Below the pieces are notes generated by a model. The model did no database searches and was not told the origin of the DNA. It was given only the letters and a program-made list of their open reading frames with translations. 64,000 nucleotides of DNA from positions 78,282,118-78,346,117 of the forward strand of contig NC_054537.1 of NCBI RefSeq assembly GCF_017654505.1. The letters run 5' to 3'. The DNA is from Polyodon spathula (taxonomy: Eukaryota > Chordata > Actinopteri > Acipenseriformes > Polyodontidae). A program made the translations under genes and the position numbers. Shown here piece after piece: positions 35,641-46,789 of this stretch (positions are counted from its first letter, which is position 1; each line of letters opens with the position of its first letter).

Positions 35641-38061
35641 GTATCAACTAATACTGTTTTGTGCTTTAAATTATTATACAAGTTCTCAAAAAGGCGTAGG
35701 AGAATTAATCCAGTTTATAGCTTTTATTTGTGTCCGTCAGTCCGACTATTTTTCAAACTCAACACAATGAATGAAACTTATTATTCAGACTCACTAGTAC
35801 TAGAGTAATAAAAATAATGCAAGTCTTTATATATATAAAAGTGTGGAATTGCCTCCCCAAAGGAAAGACTCACATGCCGCCTATGATGTACATACTGTAT
35901 CAATGATAGATAACTTTTTTCACATTTCACACTTCATGTTTACAAACTATTCAATCTCATATGACATACTCCTCCGAGTATGCTACTTTGGATGCTTTGT
36001 TTCTATTAAAAAAAATCTCCCAATTCTAGTTTTATATGAAATTACATATGCTTCACTATTCGGAGCTATTTAGATGATGTGATAAGGAGGTGAAATCCCA
36101 GTTGTAATGTTCTGGACCCTAAATCACAAATGGCCTGATATGTTACCTACTGTAGTTTGATAGTGTTTCCTTTGCCTGAAGGTTGGTAATATCAGAAGTA
36201 GTCAACTCTTAACACAACTGTAAAGAAGAGGGTTACAGAGTGAAAATGTAATTCAGTGGGGCAACAAAACCTTTTCTTCACCCTTCCAGGCTGTTGAGCT
36301 GCCAGGATTGAGAACGCAAACTGTGACTTGAATCCTAACCTTTAGTGTCACTTAAGCAGGATTTGTGACCAGAGGACAGCAACTCATACACACAATAAAT
36401 ACAGCCAGGCAATTAAGAGAAAACTGGAGAGTCATTCAAAAGTCAGCTCAGATTAGCAGTATTAATCCTAGTCAACCAACAGGAAAAATTGCCCACAAAT
36501 ACAGGAAGCAGTTCTAATTTAAGACACTTGTTGAGTTGGGATTGACCACAAGAAGGAAAGAATAGCAAAACTCCCTACGCTTTATAAAATGAAATGGTCC
36601 TATGCCAATTTCAGTTGGTCGTAACTGCTAAAAGACAGGTTGCATTGAAATGCAGAATCAGCAGGATTTATACACATCCCTGGCTATGCACCTCCTTATG
36701 CTGTAGATATTTATTTATTTAAAACAGCATTAGAAAACAAAACCCTTAATGGGCAGAGATGAACAACTTATAGGGTTCCTCCCAATTTTAGACTTGGGGG
36801 TGGACACCCTCCACCCACTATTTTTGGTGAAACATCATCTTTCACACTCCATTTTCACTGTTATTTATCTTGTATAGTAACCTATTTTATTTCTCCCAAT
36901 ACTTCATCGTTTAATGTTCCCAATGCAACTTTTCTTTTTATTGCATCTGCCTGCGTGTGCTCTCTGGCTAAACAGTAACTCAAGTCTTGTACTGAAATTG
37001 ATGTGACAACTGGTTTTTAGAGGGCAATTACATTTATTTATTCATTTATTTTTTAAAGAATGTTATCACATAATAATAACATGTTTCTAAAATAAACAAA
37101 ATGAAAACAACTGACTGTTTTTTTTTTTTTTTTCTCTTTACAAATCTGGTAACTTAGACACTATATGACAGACTTGGTGAAAAACAGCATTTGCTCCACA
37201 TGAGGCAATGTCTCCCTGATCAATGCTATGAGCAAAATACAAACTTTAAACAGATTGCATGTAGGTTCAGAGTTAGACTGACATACATTGTTACTTAATA
37301 TTAGATATGCAGATGTGCACCTTGAAGAGTCAGGCAATGCAGAAGTGCAGTCTTGTCCATTAGATATGCTAACTATAAACAGAGCTCTTTAGTCTGCTGC
37401 AGCATATAGTGATTGAGGAGCCTGAATCAGTGTTGAATCTCAAAACTGGCTGTACTTCACCTAACCCCAACATTTGTAATGTGGATTTATTTAATCTGTA
37501 GTCTTTTTTATTTTTAGAAAGGCAGTAGGTATTGTAATAAGTGCTGCTCGAGACTTTTTTTTTTAACCTTTGTACACGTTTTGCTCTTTTTACGTTTTAC
37601 GACAGTGTTATTTATAAATAATGATTAAAACAATTTTTAACGGCATAAAAAACTCTATTTTTCTAAAAACATCGCCAGGGGTTATTATCAGTTAAAACAA
37701 AATTAGTTTACTTGAAGACATTTTGATAGTGTTCAAATGTTTACAACCTTCCTTCCACTCCTGCTCTGATGTCTATACATTTCAATCATTTTATATTTTG
37801 TGTTTTAAACATTTTGTTATTAGATATTAGAATATTGAAGATTTTAGAGAAGATTCTATCTGGAGTATCATGCAGCAATAATATGTCTTTGAGTGGATAT
37901 ATTGTACTGTGTCAAAGGATAACAGTGTGCCATTGTGAGTGATGTCCTGCAGTGTGTTGCTACTAGTCTTTTTTCTATTTTGAGGATGAAATACCTTTGT
38001 TCTCCAGTTTTAAATAATCATTGTCTAATCTTAACATTTCTTACAGAATACTAGTCATTTA

Positions 38062-38064
<3 letters not shown>
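35641..38064. other. Unassigned DNA
   Basis: No coding domain or transposon end recognised. There is a T run near 37118. Confidence 0.4.

Positions 38065-38129
<65 letters not shown>
38065..38129. repeat. (AT)n microsatellite
   Basis: About 32 alternating units. Confidence 0.95.
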
Positions 38130-38135
<6 letters not shown>

Positions 38136-38733
38136 AAATGTTTTGTTTAAACTATTTTTTAAGGACGAGTTAGGAAATGTGAATAATCAGATTGTTTTCC
38201 AAATGGTTTCATGTGGGTACATCTGGCATTAACATTTTTGAAAATCCAGTATTGCACAGAATTTAGCCTTGCAGCCAAATAATATTTCTCAAGTCTCTTT
38301 ATCTTTATTCTGGGCTGGGAACCTTCCATAGAAAATCTACCAGCATTGAGATTGGCAGCATTTTCCAGTTCAACTATTAATTCTAATTCATTTACTGATT
38401 ATTGGAAGCCTAAAACTTAGCTTCAATATTCCCATAATATAATTATTTACATGCAAATAAACATTTTCCCATCAAACTAACAATATGATTATTTGGGGAG
38501 CCCAGGCTCCCCTAATAATATCAATAGATCAATTTCTTCATCTTTTTAGGTGTAAAATGGACCAGCACTGTACATTTAAAAAAAGAAAAAAAAAATCCCC
38601 AGGGGCCTGATGGGTCCCAAAACCCCTTACGTGTAGGAAAAGGAGCATCCTTGCCTCCACATTGGGCAACACTATTGAGTCCACTCAGTATTTTAACCCT
38701 GGTTCCACCTTTCTTCTGGGTATCAAAGTTAAT
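38130..38733. other. Unassigned DNA
   Basis: No gene recognised. Confidence 0.4.
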
Positions 38734-38737
38734 TTAA

Positions 38738-39274
38738 CCCTTTGAGTAGTGAGTTCTAAAATGCACTGTTGGTCCTATGTTTGATTATTATGAGTACAAC
38801 GCACAGAGCTTGGCATGCCTCTTCACTGTCACTTGACTATTATGAGTACAATGCACAGAGCTTGGTGCCGCCTCTTCACTGTCACTTGACGTTGATGGTA
38901 AATATTCTTCGCTTATGTCTTCACTGACACACTCGCTGACATCCGATTCAGTGGAAGAATTGCATGTATTTGAATTTAAATCAGAACCTGAATTCAATAT
39001 TAATACTAATACTTCTTTCTCACAGAGCGATTTTCGTCGGTTTACAAACACTGTTGACATTTCTGTGACTGGGATAATTATATGCAATTCACTCAATAGC
39101 TCGCAGAGGGCGCAAAAAGGGTGTTATAGAAACCTAGTGTTACAATATTATGTGATTGGGGGTTTTGTTGGCTCAGTAATTCAAGTTTAAAGTTGCAGAA
39201 CGTACTTATATGTTCATACTCCCTGGGGACCAGAGAGCAGTGAACATACTGGTACATTTGTACTACTCAAAGGG
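38738..39274 (-). mobile_element. piggyBac-type mini-element with remnant transposase N-terminus
   Basis: Flanked by TTAA on both sides (38734-38737 and 39275-39278). The inverted ends are CCCTTTGAGTAGT and ACTACTCAAAGGG. On the minus strand, 38890-39000 encodes an acidic Ser/Asp/Glu-rich stretch (SDVSECVSEDISEEYLPSTS, then SDSEEAAPSS). This is typical of the disordered N-terminus of piggyBac transposases; the catalytic part is deleted. A unit of about 54 bp containing ATTATGAGTACAA is duplicated in tandem at 38785-38892. The termini differ from the 21240 family, so this is a separate subfamily. Confidence 0.85.
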
Positions 39275-39278
39275 TTAA

Positions 39279-39806
39279 AACCAACTGAAATCTAATTTTG
39301 GTGAATCTCACTTTTTCAGGTGTAACAGATTCTTTGCATATAGTTCTCTACCCCACTAAATGTCCAAGTATAAATGTAAATGCTAAACCCACAATTAGTG
39401 GCATAGGTTGTGGGGTTATAAATATTTTGTTTTGAAGTTTAAAGAAGAAATTGACTACATAATTTACTAGAATGTAAGAGCATTTACAATGAGAGGAGGC
39501 CTTTCAGCCCATCTAAGCTGATTGATCTCAGAACTTTGTTATCCAAGTGATTCTGCCTCAACAACATTACTGGTTAGCCCATTCCATACAATATACATGT
39601 TTTGATTATATTGATTTTATTTCAGACAAACACAGGCAATACATTTTTCATCAATAGCCAAGTACATTTTTTACGATATTGTTTTAATGGTTAAGGTGCA
39701 TACAAAGGTGATTAGGTGCCCACATTCTTTTTTTGAAACCCCAAAGGTCCACGTATGTTCCCACTATCCTTTTTTGTAAGAAAAAAACTTTGGGGTTTAT
39801 TCGGGG

Positions 39807-39807
<1 letters not shown>
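39279..39807. other. Unassigned DNA
   Basis: No gene recognised. Confidence 0.4.
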
Positions 39808-39877
<70 letters not shown>

Positions 39878-39987
39878 ACTAATCCACGGTGTAAAGAAAA
39901 TAAACTTTGGGTTGAAATATATTTATATATTATATGATATATATATATCTCTATATATATATATATATAATATTATATATATTATAT
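39808..39987. repeat. (AT)n microsatellite and degenerate AT-rich repeat
   Basis: Pure AT from 39808 to 39875, then a non-repetitive gap of about 40 bp, then degenerate AT/ATAT to 39987. Confidence 0.9.
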
Positions 39988-40818
39988 TCCCACAAAGTCT
40001 TTATGAAATCGAGACAGGTTACAGCATGCCCATGCAAAATGAGTTTTCTTCCTCAGCGCATTGTCTTCTATTGACATTTATTTTTAATAAATAGTATGAA
40101 AAGCTGAAGAACATTATTAAACTCTGAGGGGCAGATGTACTAAGATGTGCCAGTTGCAACGCAAACATACTGCAATTTGCATTTCCAGTTGCAACAAACA
40201 AAGTGCAATTTGTCATATGTACTAAGAGAAAATATGTTAATGAAGAATTCGCAAAGTATACATGTTGTCATATGTACTAAGAGAAAATATGTTAATAAAG
40301 AGAGCAACAATATAATAATCTCTAGCATTCTAAGAGGCATGAGACAATTTTTCAAATAAATAATGAAAGGCAGTTTAATCCCATCAGATTCTTTAGTAGA
40401 GAACCCATATTCTCTTTCAAATACACAATGTGTTTCTATCAAAAAGCTTTTCATAGTTATACAGTAGCCACTCGCTAAACTGGATATGTTTGTCTGACAT
40501 AAAGAGGTGTCGGGTTTAAAAAAAAAAATACAATAAAATCGCACACACATACATTTATTTATAGTGCTTAATGTATTTTAAATGTATAAATCATTGCACT
40601 GAAATAACATTAATGTGTTTTGGGTAGGCTACACATTACATTATGAAACACCTACTTTCTTTGGTGTACAATGCAATTAAAAGATTATTTTAAACTGAAA
40701 TTAAATGATTTTAGCATTTTTAAATTATTATTATTAACTTGGCCTATTTAGTAGTCTTGACAATGAACACAAAATAGATCATGATGCCGCAGTGACAAGT
40801 TATGACACTTACAGGAGG

Positions 40819-40920
40819 ACAGTCAATTCTCGTTAATACGAATTTCAAGGGACCATCAACAAATTTTGCATTATAATTCATATTACCATGAGTAGCCTAT
40901 AAGCCAAATGTATCCTGTCA
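40819..40920 (+). mobile_element. Tigger-like terminal scrap
   Basis: CAGTCAATTCTCGTTAATAC followed by GAATTTCAAGGGACC has the style of pogo/Tigger termini. Lying inside the Harbinger relic, it is probably a nested small element. The inner boundary is not resolved. Confidence 0.45.
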
Positions 40921-41215
40921 GTTTTTATTTAAGTTAGTCAGTGGTGCAGTACTAAATTGTGCACAATTACAAACCACCTGCACATTAATAGAATAGGTGT
41001 GTTTCCTATTCTTATACAGATGCTGAGAATGAGCTGTAGGGGTTAGCGGCACATGTGTGCAGTTTATTGCTACCAACACGTTGGGGAAACCAGAAATACC
41101 ATAGAAATGTGTTTTTAAGCCTTGTAAGTACAAGATATTTGAGTGTTTGTCTCAATAAATGCAGACTGGAAAACGCCAGCAACAATTGCAACTGTTTAAA
41201 ACATGCTTTCAAAAG
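40918..41215 (-). pseudogene. HARBI1-like transposase relic
   Basis: The minus-strand frame reads LYLQGLKTHFYGISGFPNVL, then VAINCTHVPLTP, LYKNRKHTYSINVQVVCN. It matches the first catalytic block of Harbinger transposases: F-P-N-V-x-G-x-I-D-x-T-H-I-P-I, then Y-x-N-R-K-x-x-x-S-I-N-V-Q-V-V-C-D. The catalytic Asp of A-I-D is Asn here, and the following D after VVC is also Asn. Downstream coding sequence is lost, apparently to the Tigger-like insertion. Confidence 0.85.
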
Positions 41216-41400
41216 TTCTTAACAAATTGATGCAGCTTTAGTACATCTCATTCTAATATTTGAAAACCCTCATTTGCACTATCCTCAACCCCTTTTTGTG
41301 AGTTTATGCAAGAACGCCCCTATATATTCAGTCTTTTCTCAAATTGCTTTGTTTAATGCTGTCATTAGGAGAACTGTGCAAAATTACGTGTAGCCCAGTC

Positions 41401-42038
41401 GTAAAATGCTACTAACGTATATACAGGAATTCCGTATAGACTATATTTGGATGGTTTTAGGACCTGTTTTGCAGCAGAGTAGACTTGGAGGGAGAAGAGG
41501 TGTTCTCATGGCCAATGAGGCGTCATGTGTTAAACTGATCTCCCGAGAGCCAATAGAAATCGTCCCTGCAAGAGTGGGAGGGAGTTTCAGGGAAAAGTGA
41601 AAAAAAAAAAAAAAAAAAGAAGAGAAGGGGGTCTGAAAAAATAAAAACGGGAGGTAGAATAGAGCAGTATAGAGTAAGTGATTCAACAGAGTAAAAGTGA
41701 GGATTTCTTAAGTCAGGAAATTCCTATAAACTTTAGTAGGCAGTACTTTAGTTTAAACCAGTTTCAGAAGAGTATTCTGTTACTTCTGCTTTTATTTCTT
41801 TTGAGTTCACGTACCAAGCTCGTGTTTTATTTTAAGCAGCGTAGGTTTGTCATTACGAGTTACTTTCTTTAGGCATTGGTATATACAGTATTGTTAAAAC
41901 AAGCTATTGTATTGCAAAATTTAAGTTCAAGCACCGTTAATACATGTTAGAAATGAAAGTAAAGAGACAGTGACTAGATCGTTAAATAAACGAAGCAATT
42001 GACAAGCGGCTGGACAGTGTTTGGGAAGGACCACGTTT

Positions 42039-42097
<59 letters not shown>

Positions 42098-42710
42098 GCA
42101 AACAATCGAGAGCTGCAACTGGGAGAAGAAGCTTTTAGGAATTGTGAATTTTTCCACCAAGCGTTTCTTTTAAAATAGCAAGCGTAACTGTGTGTTCTCA
42201 ATAAAGCTTGTGAAGGGGCCATTTTGTTTTATTTTTAGGCCACAACGTACCCGAGCCACGATTCAGGCCTGCAACAGTGTTTGTTTGTTCGTCTGTCTAC
42301 ATATGTGTTACACGTGGGGCTGGAGTGCACGCCACTAGCGTTTATTTTGAATTGAATATATCAGAAGAGTACCTTTTGAGTTAAATACAACTGAAGCATA
42401 GAGCTTTTAGTTACTGTTTAGTGACTTAAAATAAGTTACATTTTGGGGAAAGTATTTTGTTGTTGGCATTGTTTATATCGTATGTACAATTTACTTACCT
42501 GCAGTTCATTATATTAGTTCAACTTGAATCCCCTTTATAAACATTAGTTTTATATAAAACCAGTACTGTGTGTGAGTGTGATTTTATTAGTTGTATATTG
42601 ATCTTGCTTAATTTGCATTTGTTATATGTTGAATATAAATTCCTGGGGACGCGTGCCAATAATAGGGGAACCACGTGACCATCAGGTGGAGGCATCGCTA
42701 AATAAGAAAA
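41401..42710 (+). other. Promoter-like, GC-richer segment of unknown origin
   Basis: Two CCAAT boxes (GGCCAATGAGG near 41508 and GAGCCAATAGAA near 41548) precede a 19-A run, a (GA)27 array and an AATAAA word (CAATAAAGC near 42200). This order of promoter words followed by polyadenylation words over about 1.2 kb could be a long LTR. No clean TG...CA ends, target duplication or primer-binding site were found. Confidence 0.3.
42040..42093. repeat. (GA)n microsatellite
   Basis: About 27 GA units. Confidence 0.95.
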
Positions 42711-43592
42711 GTAAGTGTGGTAGTTTGTCTGGTAACAGTGTGCAAAAACAAAAGGACCATTGGTTCTGGGATAATAGATAAGAATCCAGGGCCCTTACTG
42801 TTAGGTGCAAGGCCTATTTGTGTAGGGGTAAGTGAGATAAGTGTTACATGCGTAAATGGTATTCTCCTGCTGTAGTCATTCAAGAAATGTATTCATTAAA
42901 TTAGCAAAGTGCTCCCCCAGTGCTTTCTTCCACAGCAATATATAAAACATGCTATATTAAAAACATCAACAGATGCTATCTTTCAATATGCCTTCCAGGA
43001 TATTGTACACATTTGGTTCAAAAACCATATAGGCCTGATTTGAGACCCATTATTGTGTTCCAATAAGAGGAGCAGTACTTGTTCTGTGCAGATTTATGTA
43101 GCCAATACCCTCACAGTTTTTTTGGTTATAATTTCAACAATATTTACCTAATCTGAGATTAAAATGGCTCAACAAATAACAGGGAAACTATTGAAATGAT
43201 AAATGAAAGCTAATACCACTGATGCATGATTTCTAGGGGAAATTGTGTTGAAAATTTAAAAGTTTAATATAATTTTTGAATGACACATACAATTGTTTAT
43301 AGAGTCCAGAATTCCTGTCTGTCTGGTATGTATTATATACCAAAATTATCCTCAGTGACTATGCAAACAGATAATGTTCAATATGCAGCCATATCTCTAT
43401 TTCAGTAAACATTAGGGGGCAGAACATTAGTGCATCACCCTAATTTATCAATCATTGTCAGTTCTTACTGTTTATTAACAGCAATTAATATTTTTCATTT
43501 TAGCTAGATGAAATATGTTTGGAAATCTTTCTAAATGAATAAAATGACAAATGCATGACATTTTAAATTAATTTATTCAAAAATATATTTAT
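42711..43592. other. Unassigned DNA
   Basis: No gene recognised. Complex, repeat-poor AT-rich sequence at 43350-43560. Confidence 0.4.
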
Positions 43593-43597
43593 AGCGG

Positions 43598-44316
43598 TGT
43601 GGAAGGGGTGTGGGTAATTCACTGACAAGGAGACAGACAGGTGTATTTGGGAAACACCACACAGGTGCCCAGTTTTATTTTAGGCCGGCTCTTTTCCTTT
43701 CCTTGTATTTTTTTCTCTCCGGTAGAGGGCACTGTTGACCGTGGGCTGCCTATCAACAATGATAGACAGCACCACGGAAATACCACAGCTGGTACACGAC
43801 CTGCAAATGCACTCGCAGGTGCTCAAAGAAATAATAATGAAAACAGAAGGCGAAAAGAACAAGGGAAAATAAAACAGTAATAAAACTACAAATAAAAGGT
43901 GCTGCACTCGGCAGCGTTATCCCGGTCGCCGCTACCCGCACGACCCGGATCACCGTCCTACTCTCTCGGCTATCTCGCCTGCTCTTTCACAATACGCCGG
44001 GGTCTGCCCAAGGGTTCCCCGCTCTCTCTCTCTGTGTCTCTGTCTCGCTGATTCCCGGTCCCGAATCAAAGTGTCCACACCCTTAGCGCGTCTAAGTGGG
44101 CAGACCTGAGGAAACAACAGAGCGTTATTTTATAGGACCGACAATCACCCAAGACCCGCCTCTCGGCCATTCAGAGAGGGGGAAAGTCCACACTCACACT
44201 TTCCCACCTCCCCGTGTCACTGCCATGACTCACAGGCGGTTGTTGGGCGACTGCCGCCCTCTTCCTGCAGCCCGTGAACACGCCAGCAGAGTCAGCACAG
44301 ATCTCTCCCTGTTACA
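43598..44316 (-). mobile_element. Solo LTR, minus orientation, 5-bp target duplication
   Basis: Starts TGTGGAAGGG and ends CCCTGTTACA, flanked by AGCGG at 43593-43597 and 44317-44321. On the minus strand there is a TATA-like CCTATAAAATAA near 44130, then AATAAAAC (plus-strand GTTTTATT) near 43671, giving U3-R-U5 order over 719 bp. GC content is well above its surroundings. Overlapping open frames of about 70-90 codons in both directions are incidental to the GC-rich composition. Confidence 0.85.
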
Positions 44317-44321
44317 AGCGG

Positions 44322-44690
44322 CATATGCTTTCATAGCAGGCGTAATATTTTCCTCACTGGAAACACTTTAATACAACAGCATATACAACAAATACACTAC
44401 TTATCTTTACTTATCTAAACCATGAGGAATTTAAATTCAAACAAACAGAGCAAATGGTAGGAATACAATAAAAGGTGTTTTTGTCTTGGCACTAACCATT
44501 GCCACAATGCGTTTGTAGACTTAGAGATTTCTTTACTCATTACAACTGTGTTGATGTTGTTTCCTACAAGGGACATTTTAGAGGGAGCGGAGTCCTCCAC
44601 TTCCACCTTCTAGCCTATGAAAACAGTCCACCAACTATAAGTGCCTGCACTAAGTGCAGGGGATAAAAAAAAAAAAATCCCACAAGCATC
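44322..44690. other. Unassigned DNA
   Basis: Contains a short perfect palindrome CCTGCACTAAGTGCAGG at 44644-44660. No gene recognised. Confidence 0.4.
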
Positions 44691-44699
44691 TGCTCAGTT

Positions 44700-46392
44700 T
44701 AGAAACATGTTGCATATTGGTGATGTCAAGTGCCTCATGTCTCCTGATACCACAAACATTCTGTTTAAAGTGAACACAAAGCAAATTACAAAACCTCCAA
44801 TTATCAAAACACATTAACTTTAAACTGACATCACTCTGTCAAGACATTGTTTACTTTGCATCAAAAGGCCGAAAACAGACACCTAGGTCCCTTTGTCTTG
44901 GAATGACAATTTGACACTTGACAGGATCATCTCAAGTGATCTCCATATTAAACAAACTTGGACACTGTGCATCTTGGAACACCACGGTTAGCCATGACAC
45001 AAGCCATGCTCAGATTCAACGTGTTAAAGGTTCAGATAAGGTACCACTAGGCTTTGCAAAGAAAATTATAACAGTTCTAGTCTGGGACAACATTGATTTT
45101 AGAGAAGAAACCCTATCTGGTGTGGTACTACAGACTATACAAATGGAATAATGCTACAGAGCCACATCACTGAATCTACCCCAACACCAGGCAGAGTGCC
45201 ACTGCAAAATGGAGTCTATTCTCTTAACCCGATATTTTTGCAATAGAGCAGTACCATCAGCATAAGCGGCATGGTCTGCAAAACCTGAGTCATGATGTAC
45301 ATGTCCCATTAGAAGCTGACAAGTATAGATCAAACCTGGCACCAGCACTTAGAACTGAACTGGCATACATTTTTGTGAAGGCTCTCAAGGTTGATTCATG
45401 TTCACTTCCTGGTTGGACACTGCTCTTCAAAGTATGTACTCTTGAGAAGTCAACTATTCATTACTTTCAAGTCATTGAAGTATCACTAACAAAGACTATA
45501 AACACAATTCTGAAACAAAGCACTGATATAGCTGATCAGCTTGAACTTGAGCGTGTAGTACTGGTGTTTGACCAAACAATATATGATAAAGCACAACAAA
45601 TCCAATGGAAAGGTAGTGACTACACAAAATACTTAATAGTGTGGCTCGGTGAATTCCATATCTGCATGTCATTTATAGGTGCTCTTGGAAAAAGACTTGG
45701 AGATGCAGGACTTTCTGATATCTTGATAGAGTCAGAAGTTATTGTGCAAAGATCAATCAGTGGTGTGCTGAATGGACACCACTATAACCGGAGTATGAGA
45801 GCACATAAACTACTATATGAAAGCACAAGATTCCAGGCTTTCCTTAAATCTTTACCCAAGGACAAAGCGGACAAGTGCCTAGAAGTTATCCAAAAAATCC
45901 AACTGGCATTCCCCACTGACACGTTTGATGTTCTGTGTACTGCTGTTGAATTCACCAATTTGGTCATGAAATATGAGTACTTTGTAAAGAGCAAGAATGA
46001 AGAGAACCCAAAGCTCTTATATTGACATGGTGCAAATCTTACTCCTTTTCGTGAGAGCAACCCATGAATCTGACTGGGAGTTGTGCTTTTCTACTATCCG
46101 CTTCATGATGCCCTGGTTCTTCTCTTATGATCGGGTGAACTATGACAGATATCTTCTGTCATACTGGCTAGAAATGGTGAAGCTACCCATCACACATCCA
46201 CAATATTTTGCCAAACTCAGCGCTTGGGGACAGTGGACAGTCCAACATCAAAGTGGACATGGATTCTCTTCAATTGCATGTGACCAGGCAATTGAACAAA
46301 TCCGCAATAAAAGATTAAAAAGCAAAAGGTGGCTTTGTTGGATTGACACAAAACTGTACAGCAGTTTATCGCTGGATCCTTTCACAACATGA
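44700..46392 (+). pseudogene. N-terminal module of an uncharacterised element-type protein
   Basis: Reading on the plus strand with frame changes: SQDIVYFASKGRKQTPRSL (SQ from AGTCAAGA-like text; near 44835-44890), LTGSSQVISILNKLGHCASW near 44915, VWDNIDFREETLSG near 45086, LPGWTLLFK near 45408. Then VLVFDQTIYDKAQQIQWKG near 45560, FHICMSFIGALGKRLGDAGL near 45654, YNRSMRAHKLLYE near 45784 and SDWELCFSTIRFMMPWFFSY near 46070. I know this order from a family of long uncharacterised proteins found in many copies in fishes, molluscs and cnidarians. I cannot name a function for this half. Frame breaks near 45150-45375 and 46022 and a stop at 46390 make it a relic. Confidence 0.6.
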
Positions 46393-46789
46393 GGGAGCTG
46401 CCATAATGAGGCATTATAAAGAGATGGCAGGCATGACTCTGAGGTAAGCAAAAGAAAAGACCTTGATAGCACAAGAATTTGGAATGATGAGACTGCTATA
46501 ACAAACATTCTGTTTACTACTGAGTGCATGATCAATTCCTTTGATGCTCCTCAAGATGGGTTGGTGTGTTTAAGTTCAGGTGCTGTCGCTACCAGTGAAA
46601 TTACACAAGACTTGCTAGCTGCTCAAGAGAAAGGTGAAACAGCTTTGATGGACTTCTTGAACTAGCGACTGCTTTCTGCTACTCTGGATATTTTTTCATC
46701 CATCAAAAGGCAAAAACTAAAAACATTCAGTGATCAAGTCAAACTAAAAACAAAATCAACACAAGCTGACAAAGAAGTGATTCTTCACA
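46393..46789 (+). pseudogene. Linker region of the same relic
   Basis: This segment joins the two modules. No frame stays open for long. Lys/Thr-rich and Asp/Glu-rich fragments, such as the one around 46600, suggest the coding region ran through here and has decayed. Confidence 0.45.

Larger units (their letters stand above)
40127..41400 (-). mobile_element. PIF/Harbinger element relic
   Basis: The left end AGGGGCAGATGTACTAAGAT has the form of fish Harbinger termini. The transposase reads on the minus strand further right. Between them lie two tandem units of a segment containing TGTCATATGTACTAAGAG (40213-40301) and a Tigger-like scrap near 40819. The right terminus is not certain; 41400 is approximate. 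Confidence 0.6.

Noticed and set aside
41927..42222. Open frames of repeated Ser-Leu residues
   Set aside because: They are translations of the GA microsatellite.
43641..44371. Several open frames of 66-91 codons
   Set aside because: They lie inside a solo LTR with confirmed target duplication; composition explains them.
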